From assembly GCF_030454045.1 (NCBI RefSeq), contig NZ_JAKDJE010000001.1, positions 35,285 through 99,284 on the forward strand: a stretch of DNA of 64,000 nucleotides, in the 5' to 3' direction. Below the pieces are notes generated by a model. It saw nothing but the letters and a program-made list of their open reading frames with translations, was not told where the DNA came from and did not search any database. The stretch comes from Psychrobacter sp. Its GTDB lineage: Bacteria; Pseudomonadota; Gammaproteobacteria; Pseudomonadales; Moraxellaceae. Both the position numbers and the translations under genes were made by a program. Below, piece by piece: positions 46,518 through 59,003 of the stretch. Positions within the stretch are counted from its first letter, which is position 1. Each line of letters starts with the position of its first letter.

Positions 46518-47234
46518 CTAGTTACCCTCTTTCACAAACAGGTAGCCTTTACTACGTACTGTTTTGATACGTTTTGGGTTCTCTGGATCATCACCGATTT
46601 TCGGACGAATACGTGAGATACGCACATCAATTGAGCGATCTTGTCCATCATATTCAATACCGCGTAGACGCTCAAAAATATCTTCACGAGACAAAATACG
46701 ACCAGCGTTAGACGCAAGCAACCACAATAAATCGTACTCAGCACTGGTGAAGTCAACCAATTCATCGCCTAGATGGACTGAACGACCGCCATTATCAATA
46801 ACCAGTTCGCCAAACTCTAGACGCTGTGGCACATCTTCTGATGGTGCATTTTCTGAACGGCGTAATAGTGCACGAATACGAGCAAGTAATACACGAGGCT
46901 GAGCGGGCTTAGTGACATAGTCATCTGCACCCATCTCAAGACCCAGTACTTGATCCATATCTTCAGTACGCGCGGTCAACATTAAAATTGGGTTTTGATA
47001 GTGTGGACGCACTTCACGGCAAACCGTTAATCCATCGCTACCAGGAAGCATGACATCAAGTACGACCATATCTGGCTGCTCATTGACGATGCGGCGAATA
47101 GCACGGTTACCATCAGTTTCAATTGCCACTTCTAAACCATTCTTTACCAAGTAATCTTGAGTCAGCATGGCCAGGCGCTCATCATCTTCAACAATCAAGA
47201 TTCGGGGGGTGTTGTCTTCTTCAGTCGTTGTCAT
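46518..47234 (-). CDS. bfmR: Response regulator BfmR
   Basis: 238-residue OmpR/PhoB-type regulator. The start at 47234 follows GAGGATATAACA; longer frames are rejected. The receiver domain has acidic residues EDDE at 16-19, phosphoacceptor Asp60 in VVLDVMLPG and the Lys of VTKPAQ. The winged-helix domain contains LLWLLASNAGRILSRE and RSIDVRISRIRPKIG. From memory the sequence is close to Acinetobacter BfmR along its whole length, notably in TDGNRAIRRI and MDQVLGLEMGADDYV. BfmR is a master regulator of envelope and biofilm genes in that genus. Confidence 0.93.
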   Translation of the reverse strand: MTTTEEDNTPRILIVEDDERLAMLTQDYLVKNGLEVAIETDGNRAIRRIVNEQPDMVVLDVMLPGSDGLTVCREVRPHYQNPILMLTARTEDMDQVLGLEMGADDYVTKPAQPRVLLARIRALLRRSENAPSEDVPQRLEFGELVIDNGGRSVHLGDELVDFTSAEYDLLWLLASNAGRILSREDIFERLRGIEYDGQDRSIDVRISRIRPKIGDDPENPKRIKTVRSKGYLFVKEGN

Positions 47235-47770
47235 TGTTATATCCTCTAATACATCTAGTTTAAAAGCAGTAAAAGTAAGAGCGGTAAAATTAATAGCACC
47301 ATAAAGTGGCACAATTGATGTTCGTATAGCTGTTACCAACTTAGCAGCACAGTATACTATTAAACCTATCGCTTCCCATACTATAGCTGATGGCCGTTAA
47401 CAAAACCTATAAACTATACCTAATAAAACTTTAGTTTACGTCCAAGAATAAAGCGATTTAGCCTCTACTGGCTAACCGTTTTATTCTGATTTTCCAATCA
47501 CTGCCTAAATACATATAAATTGTCAAAATGAGTGATACATTACGCTTACATGCGCTCAATCATCACTCCCTATTTACAATGTTTCATTGTCTAATATAAC
47601 GACATATTACAATGGTCGCCAGTCACTTTTGGACAAATTCTCATATTATTTTATGTGACAATGGATGAGTGGTTATATTTTAAAGAAGACATGAATGAAT
47701 GATGGATTCATCTATTTAAATTTAGTGAATTTAGCTTAAAAAAGACTGACAATAAAAAACCCATAAGCAC
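47235..47770. other. Intergenic region between bfmR and the end of the atp operon
   Basis: About 530 bp, AT-rich, with no supported gene. The part nearest bfmR should hold its promoter on the minus strand. A TAGTATACT box near 47355 is a possible -10. Confidence 0.35.
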
Positions 47771-47797
47771 AAAAAAACAGTCCATAAAGGACTGTCT
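47771..47797 (-). terminator. Terminator of the ATP synthase operon
   Basis: Read on the minus strand, ACAGTCC (47795-47789) pairs with GGACTGT (47783-47777) around a 5-nt loop, followed by six further T. It is 50 bp after the atpC stop. Confidence 0.88.
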
Positions 47798-47846
47798 TAT
47801 TGTTGCTTGAGGATCCAAGCTAAAAATATCTAACCACAACTCTGCT

Positions 47847-48263
47847 TTACGCGCGGTTTTTGTACTTGCGAATAGTTTGTAATTGTCCAACCGACTCTGC
47901 AAGCGACGCTAAAGCTGCATTGGTTTGTAGTGTATCAGACTGATTGACCAGCATTTGCTCTGCTTTTTTGCGTGCTTCAACGATTTTACTTTCGTCAAGA
48001 TTGTGCGCACGCATAGCGGTATCAGCCAATACAGTTACCATTTTTGGTTGTACTTCTAGTACACCACCTGAAACATAAATGACTTCTTCTTCACCGTTTG
48101 CTTTTTGCACTCGCATTGCACCCGGTTTTAGCAAAGTAATCAGCGGTGTGTGACCTGGCAATACACCAATCTCGCCTTCGGTACCAGTAGCTATTAACAT
48201 GCTAATTTCGCCTGAATACAACTCTTCACGAGCACTTACGACGCGACATTGTAACGTTGCCAT
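47847..48263 (-). CDS. atpC: F1Fo ATP synthase epsilon subunit
   Basis: 138 residues from MATLQCRVVS at 48263, which has AAGGAG upstream; a longer frame is rejected. The beta-sandwich domain includes GEIGVLPGHTPLITLLKPG, and the C-terminal helical hairpin that can inhibit the enzyme is present. Last gene of atpBEFHAGDC. Confidence 0.95.
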   Translation of the reverse strand: MATLQCRVVSAREELYSGEISMLIATGTEGEIGVLPGHTPLITLLKPGAMRVQKANGEEEVIYVSGGVLEVQPKMVTVLADTAMRAHNLDESKIVEARKKAEQMLVNQSDTLQTNAALASLAESVGQLQTIRKYKNRA

Positions 48264-48378
48264 ACTTAACTCCTTACCATCAAAGCGCAATCAAAAAACA
48301 GTAAACACTGCGATGCGTTACTAAAGAGTAGATATAAAATTTATATTATACCTACTCATTAACTCATGCTCATACAAC

Positions 48379-49830
<1,452 letters not shown>

Positions 49831-49850
49831 CTATATATAGGTGTAGTCAA

Positions 49851-50732
49851 TTATGAAACAGCAGCAGCACCGCCAACGATTTCCGAGATTTCTCGGGTAA
49901 TCGCCGCTTGACGCAGCTTGTTATAAACCAACTGTAAATCGTTAATAAGGTCACCAGCATTATCTGTTGCCGCTTTCATCGCGACCATACGTGAAGACTG
50001 CTCAGAGGCAATGTTTTCCATTACCGCTTGATAAACAATCGACTCGATATAGCGACCAAGCAATTCATCAATCAACGTCTTGATGTCAGGCTCGTAGATA
50101 TAATCCCAGCTAAGTTCTGTCTGTAGACCACTGTCTTCATCATCAAATGACTGCTCTGGTAGAGGCACCAACTGATTAACCGTTGGCTTCTGAGTCATCG
50201 CATTGACGAATCGGTTGTAGGCGACATAAATACGGTCAAGTTTACCGTTACTGTAGTCCTCAAGCATGGCTTGAACCGGTGCATTTAATTGCTCAAACGT
50301 TGGTTTGTCACCATAATCGGTCACAGCCGATGTAACATTACCACCAAAGTTTTTGAAGAAGCTGACACCTTTGGCACCGATGACTGCAAACTCAGCTTGT
50401 ACTGACTGATCTTGATAATCTTGGATACTTTTAGTTAAAGCTTTGAATAAGTTAATATTCAAACCACCCGCTAGGCCACGGTCAGAGGTGATGACAATAT
50501 AGCCAACCTTATTGACTGGACGCGATACCATATACGGATGTTTGTAGTCTGATGAGGCATGCACCAAATGTGAAATAACCCGGCGCATACTATCAGCATA
50601 CGGGCGACCCACTTCCATGCGCTCTTGAGCACGGCGCATCTTACTCGCTGCTACCATTTGCATGGCACGAGTAATTTTTTGGGTGCTTTTAATACTGGTG
50701 ACTTTGGCACGTATCTCTTTTAAGCTTGCCAT
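49851..50732 (-). CDS. atpG: F1Fo ATP synthase gamma subunit
   Basis: Central rotor shaft. It has the N-terminal [20 protein letters not shown] and the C-terminal [20 protein letters not shown] helices that form the coiled coil. 293 residues. It lies 209 bp after atpA, a wide gap for this operon. Confidence 0.97.
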   Translation of the reverse strand: MASLKEIRAKVTSIKSTQKITRAMQMVAASKMRRAQERMEVGRPYADSMRRVISHLVHASSDYKHPYMVSRPVNKVGYIVITSDRGLAGGLNINLFKALTKSIQDYQDQSVQAEFAVIGAKGVSFFKNFGGNVTSAVTDYGDKPTFEQLNAPVQAMLEDYSNGKLDRIYVAYNRFVNAMTQKPTVNQLVPLPEQSFDDEDSGLQTELSWDYIYEPDIKTLIDELLGRYIESIVYQAVMENIASEQSSRMVAMKAATDNAGDLINDLQLVYNKLRQAAITREISEIVGGAAAVS

Positions 50733-50941
50733 AATGATTCCAATATAAGAGGGTTAAAAAGCATTGGCGCATGCAACAATCATTTGATATACAACATCAC
50801 TTTTATAGAATAATATTTTATATCTTGTGGCATTACGCGATCTAATACCGATCATGGTTAAGACAGTGGCGCCAATATCTAGTCAGACAACGCACCACTT
50901 TTCAAACGACAGTCATAACCACTTCGGCTTAACCCATTAAA

Positions 50942-52486
50942 TTAATAACTGTGATTTTGTTTAAAGGTCTCTAACGCTGACTTTAAACGACCTGCGATAT
51001 CATCATTGTAGTTCGCAGTGTCATCAATCTCACGCATCAATTCACTTTGTTCATCATGCATATAACGCAAGTAGGCTTCTTCAAAAGAACCAATCTTTTC
51101 GACTGGTACGTCAGCTAAAAAGCCTTCGTTTGATGCATAGATAACCGCTGCTTGCTCAGAGATTGACATTGGCTGATACTGCTTTTGCTTCATCAATTCA
51201 GTCACACGCTCACCATGATCAAGCTGTTCGCGAGTTGCGTCATCAAGATCTGAGGCAAACTGAGCAAATGCTGCTAGTTCACGATACTGAGCTAGAGCAG
51301 TACGAATACCACCAGATAGCTTTTTGATGATCTTAGTCTGAGCAGAACCACCGACGCGAGATACCGAGATACCAGCGTTGACTGCTGGACGGATACCTGA
51401 AGCGAATAAGCTAGACTCTAGGAATATCTGACCATCAGTGATCGAAATGACGTTGGTTGGTACGAATGCAGATACGTCACCTGCTTGTGTTTCGATGATT
51501 GGTAGTGCGGTCAAAGAACCGGTTTTACCTTTCACTTCACCGTTAGTGAACTTTTCTACGTAATCCGCGTTTACGCGTGATGCACGCTCAAGTAAACGTG
51601 AGTGTAAATAGAATACATCACCAGGATAGGCTTCACGACCTGGCGGACGACGTAGCAATAGTGAAATCTGACGATAAGCAACGGCTTGCTTTGATAAATC
51701 ATCAAATACAATCAGTGCATCTTCACCGCGGTCACGGAAGTACTCACCCATCGTACAGCCTGAGTATGGTGCAAGGTACTGTAGTGCTGCTGGCTCTGAT
51801 GCCGAAGCGACTACAACGGTGGTATATTCTAGCGCACCGGTTTGCTCAAGCTTACGTACGACGTTGGCAATAGTAGAGCGTTTCTGACCGACTGCGACGT
51901 ACACACACTTAATACCAGATGATTTCTGAGCGATGATCGCATCGATAGCCATTGCTGTTTTACCAGTCTGACGGTCACCAATGATAAGCTCACGCTGACC
52001 ACGACCGATTGGGATCATAGTATCAACGGCTTTATAACCAGTCATGACTGGTTGATCTACTGACTGACGATCGATAACACCAGGGGCGATCTTTTCAACT
52101 TTGTCAGTCATCTTGGCATCGATAGGACCTTTGCCATCAATAGGATTACCCAAAGCGTCAACAACACGGCCTAGCAGCTCAGGACCTACGGGTACTTCAA
52201 GAATGCGACCAGTACAATAGGCTTTTTGACCTTCTTGTAATTTTAGGAAGTCACCTAGTACTACTGCACCAACAGAATCACGCTCTAAGTTAAGCGCCAT
52301 TCCGTAGACTTCACCTTCAAACTCAATCATTTCGCCGTACATGGCATCTTCAAGACCATGAATCTGCACGATACCGTCAGATACTTTGACAATCGTGCCT
52401 TCATTCTTTGCAGTTGCACCCGCATCAAGGTCTTGAATACGCTGCTTAATCAGGTTACTGATTTCCGCTGGATTCAATTGTTGCAT
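50942..52486 (-). CDS. atpA: F1Fo ATP synthase alpha subunit
   Basis: Non-catalytic nucleotide-binding subunit of the F1 hexamer. Walker A is [13 protein letters not shown], with [13 protein letters not shown] and the signature [17 protein letters not shown]. The 514-residue length is normal. Confidence 0.98.
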   Translation of the reverse strand: MQQLNPAEISNLIKQRIQDLDAGATAKNEGTIVKVSDGIVQIHGLEDAMYGEMIEFEGEVYGMALNLERDSVGAVVLGDFLKLQEGQKAYCTGRILEVPVGPELLGRVVDALGNPIDGKGPIDAKMTDKVEKIAPGVIDRQSVDQPVMTGYKAVDTMIPIGRGQRELIIGDRQTGKTAMAIDAIIAQKSSGIKCVYVAVGQKRSTIANVVRKLEQTGALEYTTVVVASASEPAALQYLAPYSGCTMGEYFRDRGEDALIVFDDLSKQAVAYRQISLLLRRPPGREAYPGDVFYLHSRLLERASRVNADYVEKFTNGEVKGKTGSLTALPIIETQAGDVSAFVPTNVISITDGQIFLESSLFASGIRPAVNAGISVSRVGGSAQTKIIKKLSGGIRTALAQYRELAAFAQFASDLDDATREQLDHGERVTELMKQKQYQPMSISEQAAVIYASNEGFLADVPVEKIGSFEEAYLRYMHDEQSELMREIDDTANYNDDIAGRLKSALETFKQNHSY

Positions 52487-52579
52487 TGCCTTGTTTCCTT
52501 TAATTTATGATAACCCGCCCACTGACTCAAATGCTCTTACTGTCACGCAGACACTATATGACTGCGTCGATAAATGGCA

Positions 52580-53203
52580 TTAGGCAGTTAGCTGTGTTTT
52601 TAACTGTTGTAACTTGCCGCGCATCGAATCATCAATGATTTTGTCACCGACTTTGATTGTAGCGCCTGCCAATAAACTTGGATCCACTGATTCATGAATG
52701 ACTATGCTTGCATTTAGTGATGTAGCAAGACGCGTTTGCAGCATTTGACGCTGTTCATCAGTCAATGGGTAGGCAGAAGTCACATATGCGTCAAGCTGCT
52801 TTAAGCTTATTGCCTTGTGACGGCGATAATGCTCATAAACTTCAGGAAGCAGCGCCAGACGCTCTTGTTGCGCCAACTGCTTAACAAAATTATTGAGCTG
52901 GGGTGATACTTTAGGGTAGCTAATACTGTTGCCGTAGCGAGAATCTTTGCTCTCGCCCAGTAGCTGTTTAAAAGCAGAGTCGCTATCACCGGCTACTTGT
53001 GAGTCATAAAGATCGACCAAAGCAGCTGACTTATGCTCAGCAGAAACAGCTGGATTGTCCAGCCAAGTACTGAACGACTTGTCATTGACAACAGTGCTAG
53101 CGACAAGTAAGAAATCTTCCCACTCGTGTACAGCGCCGTTTTCGTTGGCATAGTCAAACGCGGCTTTAGCGTACGGTCGTGCTAAGGTTGATAAGTCAGC
53201 CAT
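52580..53203 (-). CDS. atpH: F1Fo ATP synthase delta subunit, with an insertion
   Basis: Peripheral stalk subunit that holds F1 to the b dimer. The N-terminal [16 protein letters not shown] and the C-terminal [22 protein letters not shown] match the family. At 207 residues it is about 30 longer than E. coli delta (177). The extra stretch (about residues 68-100: [20 protein letters not shown] and neighbours) lies between the helical N-terminal region and the [15 protein letters not shown] helix. Confidence 0.95.
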   Translation of the reverse strand: MADLSTLARPYAKAAFDYANENGAVHEWEDFLLVASTVVNDKSFSTWLDNPAVSAEHKSAALVDLYDSQVAGDSDSAFKQLLGESKDSRYGNSISYPKVSPQLNNFVKQLAQQERLALLPEVYEHYRRHKAISLKQLDAYVTSAYPLTDEQRQMLQTRLATSLNASIVIHESVDPSLLAGATIKVGDKIIDDSMRGKLQQLKTQLTA

Positions 53204-53216
53204 TATATCCTCACAA

Positions 53217-53687
53217 TTACAGCTTCGCCGCCAGTTGGTCTAACATACTGGCATGTTTTTGCACATCGACTTTGTCTTGCAAAATCTTCTCTGCACCAAG
53301 TACAGCCAGTTCAGCAACTTGGGCACGTAATGATTCACGCGCTTGATTGATTTCTTGGTCGATAGACGCTTGCGCTTGTTGACGAATGCGCTCACCTTCC
53401 GCTTGGGCTTGTGATTTTGCATCTTCGACGAGCTGATTGGCACTCTTGTTTGCTTGCTCGATTAGGGCAGCGGCCTTGGTCTTTGCAAGATCAAGTTCCT
53501 GCTGGACATTTTGCTCCGCGGTTGCCAAATCTGCTTTTGCTTTTTCTGCGGCATTCAAACCTTCAGCGATTTTGCGCTGACGCTCATTGATGGCACCGAT
53601 AAGTGGTGGCCACACGAATTTCATGCAAAAAACCACAAATATTGCAAAAGCAATGGCTTGACCGACGAGGGTAAAATTGATATTCAC
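53217..53687 (-). CDS. atpF: F1Fo ATP synthase b subunit
   Basis: Stator stalk: one N-terminal membrane helix ([20 protein letters not shown]) and a long charged amphipathic helix rich in Ala, Gln, Glu and Lys. 156 residues, identical in length to E. coli b. It ends 13 bp before atpH. Confidence 0.96.
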   Translation of the reverse strand: MNINFTLVGQAIAFAIFVVFCMKFVWPPLIGAINERQRKIAEGLNAAEKAKADLATAEQNVQQELDLAKTKAAALIEQANKSANQLVEDAKSQAQAEGERIRQQAQASIDQEINQARESLRAQVAELAVLGAEKILQDKVDVQKHASMLDQLAAKL

Positions 53688-53804
53688 GTGATCACCTCTT
53701 TGTTAATGAAAAATCAGTTTCATTGATCATGTTTGGCAGTCAAATCCTGACTATATTTGATAGAAAATCCTCGAGCACCAAACATGTACAACTGAGCTTT
53801 CGGA

Positions 53805-54071
<267 letters not shown>

Positions 54072-54086
54072 CTATTGAATGTCTAA

Positions 54087-55151
<1,065 letters not shown>

Positions 55152-55152
<1 letters not shown>

Positions 55153-55282
55153 CAAAAAAGGGCTTATGATAACTCAGTAATAGCCCTTGCATGTATACGC
55201 AAAATTATTATATATGTGCTTGTTTATTAGCCGTTTCTTCACGACTAACGCTTAGTGTAGCGCTTATAAACAAAATATTTAG
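55152..55282 (-). ncRNA. Candidate small RNA or attenuated atp leader
   Basis: On the minus strand TTTACA (55317-55312), a 17-bp spacer and TAATAT (55294-55289) form a plausible sigma-70 promoter, with a start near 55282. About 130 nt later a hairpin with T run (55188-55153) would end the transcript. Inside, TTAGTC can pair with GGCTAA, and GTTTAT with ATAAAC, around it. No ORF with a ribosome binding site fits. It is either a free small RNA or a leader whose terminator controls atpB. Confidence 0.4.
55153..55188 (-). terminator. Intrinsic terminator between atpI and atpB
   Basis: Read on the minus strand, AAGGGCTAT pairs with ATAAGCCCTT (G-U and a small internal loop allowed), followed by TTTTTT. 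It lies 450 bp after atpI and 200 bp before atpB. Confidence 0.75.
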
Positions 55283-55635
55283 CTGCCTATATTAATGCAG
55301 CGTAGTATTCGTGTAAAGTCAATTATGATTTTATTATCCAATGTATGAATAAGTTAGCTGACAATAACGGCCACTAATATAGTTAGTCGTCCATAACTAA
55401 ACTTTAAAAATTTAATCATCAATGATATTAGTAGCTAAATTGACTCTACCCTATCATTGTGTCGTTGCATACTGCGCCTCATATAAAGGCTCATACTTCG
55501 ATTTTTATAATCAATGGTGCTGTCATGAGACAGTTCTGTACTTTGAATTTCTGAACTAGTCATAAAGAAGTTGGACGGCAGGGTGACTTGCCAGTACTAT
55601 GAATAAATTATCTATATAGCGATTATTTATTAGTA
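55189..55635 (-). other. Downstream flank of atpI, no gene
   Basis: About 450 bp, AT-rich. Apart from the promoter-like pair at 55289-55317 I see no coding frame and no strong hairpin. Confidence 0.4.
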
Positions 55636-56034
55636 CTAGCGTATATGCCACAACATCCAACTGTGACTAATTTGCATTACCATAAAACCGATAAACAGCG
55701 CAGGCGCAGATAGGGGTTGTACGGTAATAAAAATTAGTGCGAAGCCAAACACGGTTAATAGCCATTTGGCCATCTGACCTCGATATAGCTGGGTAACGAT
55801 ATGTTGGCGCGCGCGATATCCAGTGTGCCAAAAGATAAAAAAAGCAAAGACAACTTGAGTCGTGAAACTGAGCAGCGCACCAATAGCGGCACTCTTTGCT
55901 ACAGTAAGCTGACTACCTAACCACATTGTGTCTATAACCCAAGCAGCAATAATAAGGACAAATAGTATCCATGCTTGCCGTTTGATATAGATGCCAATCT
56001 TATCTTTTTGCGTGCGTTTGGCAGGCTTGGTCAT
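55636..56034 (-). CDS. atpI: ATP synthase protein I
   Basis: 132-residue membrane protein with four hydrophobic segments after a basic start. The AIGALLSFTTQVVFAFFIFWHTG segment resembles AtpI, which aids c-ring assembly but is not essential. Its position upstream of atpB on the same strand supports the assignment, although the gap is unusually long. Confidence 0.75.
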   Translation of the reverse strand: MTKPAKRTQKDKIGIYIKRQAWILFVLIIAAWVIDTMWLGSQLTVAKSAAIGALLSFTTQVVFAFFIFWHTGYRARQHIVTQLYRGQMAKWLLTVFGFALIFITVQPLSAPALFIGFMVMQISHSWMLWHIR

Positions 56035-56263
56035 CGATATTCCTATAGCCTTTCAGCATTGGGATAATATAGCATACTTGCGACACTTTTATCCGTGAAT
56101 GACTTACTCTACAGGCATTACCTTTAAACCAAAATAAAACGCCACTTATTATAAGGAGACATCTACTATTAAGCAAGTAAAATATGACTTTTATCAGTCA
56201 CCTAACGCATTTTTTCATACCAGCAAGATATCTGGTGCTCTATAAGCCCCTAAAAATTTAATC

Positions 56264-56302
56264 GTCTTGCTCTTTGTAAGCTTTCTCTCCAAAGAGCAAG
56301 AC
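56264..56302 (-). terminator. Hairpin after znuA
   Basis: A perfect 12-bp stem, GTCTTGCTCTTT and AAAGAGCAAGAC, with a 15-nt loop lies 15 bp beyond the znuA stop. The following T content is weak, so it may protect or process the 3' end rather than terminate. Confidence 0.55.
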
Positions 56303-56317
56303 AGTACGTTGAGCGAT

Positions 56318-57208
56318 TTATGAGATACACTGATAAATCTGTTGAGCCATACTTTTCCAACCGCTGATAAAATCATCACTACTGCTCATGTCTTCAGCTT
56401 GCACGGTGGTTTTGATTGGCTGCAATTTAGCCAATAGACCTTTGGCTGGCTGACTTGGACTGACTAAACACATCTGTTTGTTCGGACGTTGCTCATTAAG
56501 CCAGCGTAATTGACTCGCCTTTGGCGCCAGATGATGATCAGGACTCAGACTACCGATGAGGGTTAAATTCAAGCTGTCTTCAATATATTGGTAGGCATCG
56601 TGGTATGCCCAATAAGGCTTCATGTGATTGGTTTGGACAGATTTTTGCTGAAACGCTGCGACTTCGTTGTCCAGTTTTTGAGCGAATTTTTTTGCATTAG
56701 CCTGGTAGAGGTCTTTATATTGTGGATTGGCATGACTATGAATCACAGCAAGCGCACGCGTAATGGCTTTGGCGTTTTCAGGATCGGACCATATATGCGG
56801 ATCCAATGTCCCTTCAATATCTTTGCCTTTTACATCACGTAATGGATGACGATTAAATGCGTCAAAGTCAAATAAAGCAATGGCATTTGGGGCGTCTTTT
56901 AGATTGGAGGCTAAGTTGTTTTCTAGTTTATCCCCAAACCACACCACAAATTTACTGTCCTGAATGGCCTTGATATCGCTAGGACTGACGCTGCCATGGT
57001 GACCCACTTCTCCAGCTTGCAGCAATCTGTTGGCTGAAGGCGCGCCTTCGGTCACAGCTTCACTTAACAAAAACAGCGGATAGTTGCTGACACTGACCGT
57101 GGCGGCCTGTGCACTGATTGAGTATGAGCCCAAAAAGACCAGTCCTGTAATCAGTAGGCGCTGTAAAATACTGAATGAGCGTTGGGAGTAAGAAAAAATA
57201 GCATTCAT
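56318..57208 (-). CDS. znuA: Zinc ABC transporter substrate-binding protein
   Basis: Periplasmic zinc receptor of the cluster 9 family. 296 residues from the ATG at 57208, which has AAAGAG upstream; an ATG 10 codons earlier is possible. A signal peptide ends near ISAQA. Metal-site segments include GHHGSVSPSDIKAI, LDPHIWSDPENAKAI and SPDHHLAPKASQL. The His-rich loop found in many ZnuA proteins is missing. Divergent from zur, with a Zur-like site between them. Confidence 0.9.
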   Translation of the reverse strand: MNAIFSYSQRSFSILQRLLITGLVFLGSYSISAQAATVSVSNYPLFLLSEAVTEGAPSANRLLQAGEVGHHGSVSPSDIKAIQDSKFVVWFGDKLENNLASNLKDAPNAIALFDFDAFNRHPLRDVKGKDIEGTLDPHIWSDPENAKAITRALAVIHSHANPQYKDLYQANAKKFAQKLDNEVAAFQQKSVQTNHMKPYWAYHDAYQYIEDSLNLTLIGSLSPDHHLAPKASQLRWLNEQRPNKQMCLVSPSQPAKGLLAKLQPIKTTVQAEDMSSSDDFISGWKSMAQQIYQCIS

Positions 57209-57404
57209 GGCAAGCTCTTTAATTAATGGTGAATTCATCGTGTGATAAGGGGCAAAAATAGGATCTATGGTCTCTTAACTCATGTTTCTTGGTTCATGTC
57301 TCTTCTCTTAGAGGTTGATCAGAGAATATCTATACAAAACGGCGAGCATGTAGCTCGCTTGAGACAATTGATTTGATTCCATATTTATGATTTTAGCTTT
57401 ATTA

Positions 57405-57419
57405 TGTTATACTATAACA
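57405..57419. promoter_or_regulatory. Zur-type operator in the znuA-zur intergenic region
   Basis: TGTTATACTATAACA is a perfect 15-bp palindrome and fits the gammaproteobacterial Zur core TGTTATA-N-TATAACA. It lies 63 bp before zur and about 200 bp from znuA. It could repress both directions. Confidence 0.85.
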
Positions 57420-57481
57420 ATAAAAAACGCTATCATAAAAAATGTCATGCGATTACCATGTTATTTTTGGGAGCTTGTACC

Positions 57482-58048
57482 ATGTCTATTACTTCATCAA
57501 ACTGCGACCATTTGCATGATGTGCAAGATCTGACTCCGCATGACGTTATCGAGCGTTTAGCCGCAGCAAAAGAACATTGTCGTCTTAGCGGGGCACGCTT
57601 TACCCCCTTGCGCCAGCAGATATATCAACTGGTTTTAGAGTCTGATCAGCCAGTCGGCGCTTATGACCTAATCACGCAATTACAGCAAATGCGTCTATCT
57701 GATATAGGGGATAGCGAGTCGCTAAAAGCCTTTGATGTGCCAGACAAACCATCAACCAAAAAACGAGCGCCAAAAAATGTTGCGCCGCCAACGGTTTATC
57801 GCAGCTTAGAGTTTTTATTGAGTGAAGGATTAATTCATCAACTGACCTCTATCAATGCGTATGTTCCCTGCTGTCATCCTAGGGCGCAGCATACAGCAGC
57901 ATTTTTGATCTGTGATCAGTGCCAGCGAGTGCAAGAATGTAGCAGCTTACCGGTGCAAGAGATGATGAGTTTCGCTGAGCAAGATGTCGGTTTTACGGTT
58001 GAGCGCAGCGTTATTGAGCTTAGTGGTCGCTGCCAAGTGTGCCAGTGA
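57482..58048 (+). CDS. zur: Zinc uptake regulator, Fur family
   Basis: Zinc-responsive repressor. 188 residues from the ATG at 57482, with GGGAG upstream; longer frames begin in the operator region and are rejected. The DNA-binding domain includes FTPLRQQIYQLVLE and PPTVYRSLEFLLSEG. The structural zinc site has CDQCQ and a C-terminal CQVC. A polar insertion of about 20 residues (SLKAFDVPDKPSTKKRAPKN) separates recognition-region helices and is not in E. coli Zur. Confidence 0.92.
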   Translation: MSITSSNCDHLHDVQDLTPHDVIERLAAAKEHCRLSGARFTPLRQQIYQLVLESDQPVGAYDLITQLQQMRLSDIGDSESLKAFDVPDKPSTKKRAPKNVAPPTVYRSLEFLLSEGLIHQLTSINAYVPCCHPRAQHTAAFLICDQCQRVQECSSLPVQEMMSFAEQDVGFTVERSVIELSGRCQVCQ

Positions 58049-58137
58049 GCCTTATTTATCTTATGACTGTTTGAAAAATACATCGCTGTCATTGATTGTT
58101 TATTCTTATCATTTATCCACCTATTCGTTGTCATCCT

Positions 58138-58902
58138 ATGAGCCTCTCCCCCGCATCCCGCAGTCAGTCACCTACTGACAAACTTTTGAGCTTAAATGAT
58201 GTCAGCTACCATATCGGACATCAGCGCCTGCTCTCTCATATCGATATCGATATTGATATTAATGAGACTGTCAGTCTTATCGGTCCCAATGGTGCTGGCA
58301 AATCAACGTTGGTCAAGCTTATATTGGGCTTGATTGAGGCAACTGAAGGCCGCATCACCGCACACCAGCCCTTGCAGCTTGGCTATGTGCCGCAGCGCTT
58401 TGCGGTTCCACCTATCTTACCGCTGCGAGTTTGCGACTTGTTGGGGCAAGCAAATAAGAAACGTCTTACCACTGATCAGCGACAGTTTATTTTTGACAAT
58501 TTGTCTTTAACGCATCTATTATCGCGCCAAATGCTGCATTTATCGGGGGGCGAGACGCAGCGAGTGTTATTGGCAAGAGCTTTATTAGATAAGCCAAATT
58601 TACTTATTTTAGATGAGCCTATGCAAGGACTTGATCCTGATACTGAGGTTTGGCTGTATCAGTTTATTGATGAATTGCCGGATTTTTTGCGCTGTGCCAT
58701 GCTAGTGGTATCACATGATCTACATTGGGTAATGAAAGGCAGTCGACGGGTTATTTGCTTAAACAAACACATTTGCTGTGAAGGGCAACCCAGTGAGCTT
58801 GCTATCAGTACTGAGTTTCAAAAGCTGTTTGGTCATCACTATGAACAACCGTATGTTCATCAGCCGCATGCCTGCGAGCATCATGCACCAAGCGAGCTAT
58901 AA
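58138..58902 (+). CDS. znuC: Zinc ABC transporter ATPase
   Basis: 254 residues from the ATG at 58138, though no strong ribosome binding site precedes it. Walker A is GPNGAGKSTLVK, signature LSGGETQRVLLARAL, Walker B LLILDEPMQGLD. The C-terminus is His-rich (FGHHYEQ, HQPHACEHH), which could bind zinc, as in other ZnuC proteins. The strand before Walker A is encoded by an ATCGAT-like microrepeat (HIDIDIDIN). It lies 89 bp after zur. Confidence 0.93.
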   Translation: MSLSPASRSQSPTDKLLSLNDVSYHIGHQRLLSHIDIDIDINETVSLIGPNGAGKSTLVKLILGLIEATEGRITAHQPLQLGYVPQRFAVPPILPLRVCDLLGQANKKRLTTDQRQFIFDNLSLTHLLSRQMLHLSGGETQRVLLARALLDKPNLLILDEPMQGLDPDTEVWLYQFIDELPDFLRCAMLVVSHDLHWVMKGSRRVICLNKHICCEGQPSELAISTEFQKLFGHHYEQPYVHQPHACEHHAPSEL

Positions 58903-59003
58903 GCACCATCATCAAACAATCAAGTTGAAACGCATCAGCGCTCGCATTATCAACCAATAAACAGAGCGTTAGCTTCTCCTACAAAAATTTATGGACACTT
59001 CTT

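Noticed and set aside
58228..58266. ATCGAT microrepeat in znuC as possible coding expansion
   Set aside because: The protein segment has the same length as in other ABC ATPases, so it is not an expansion.
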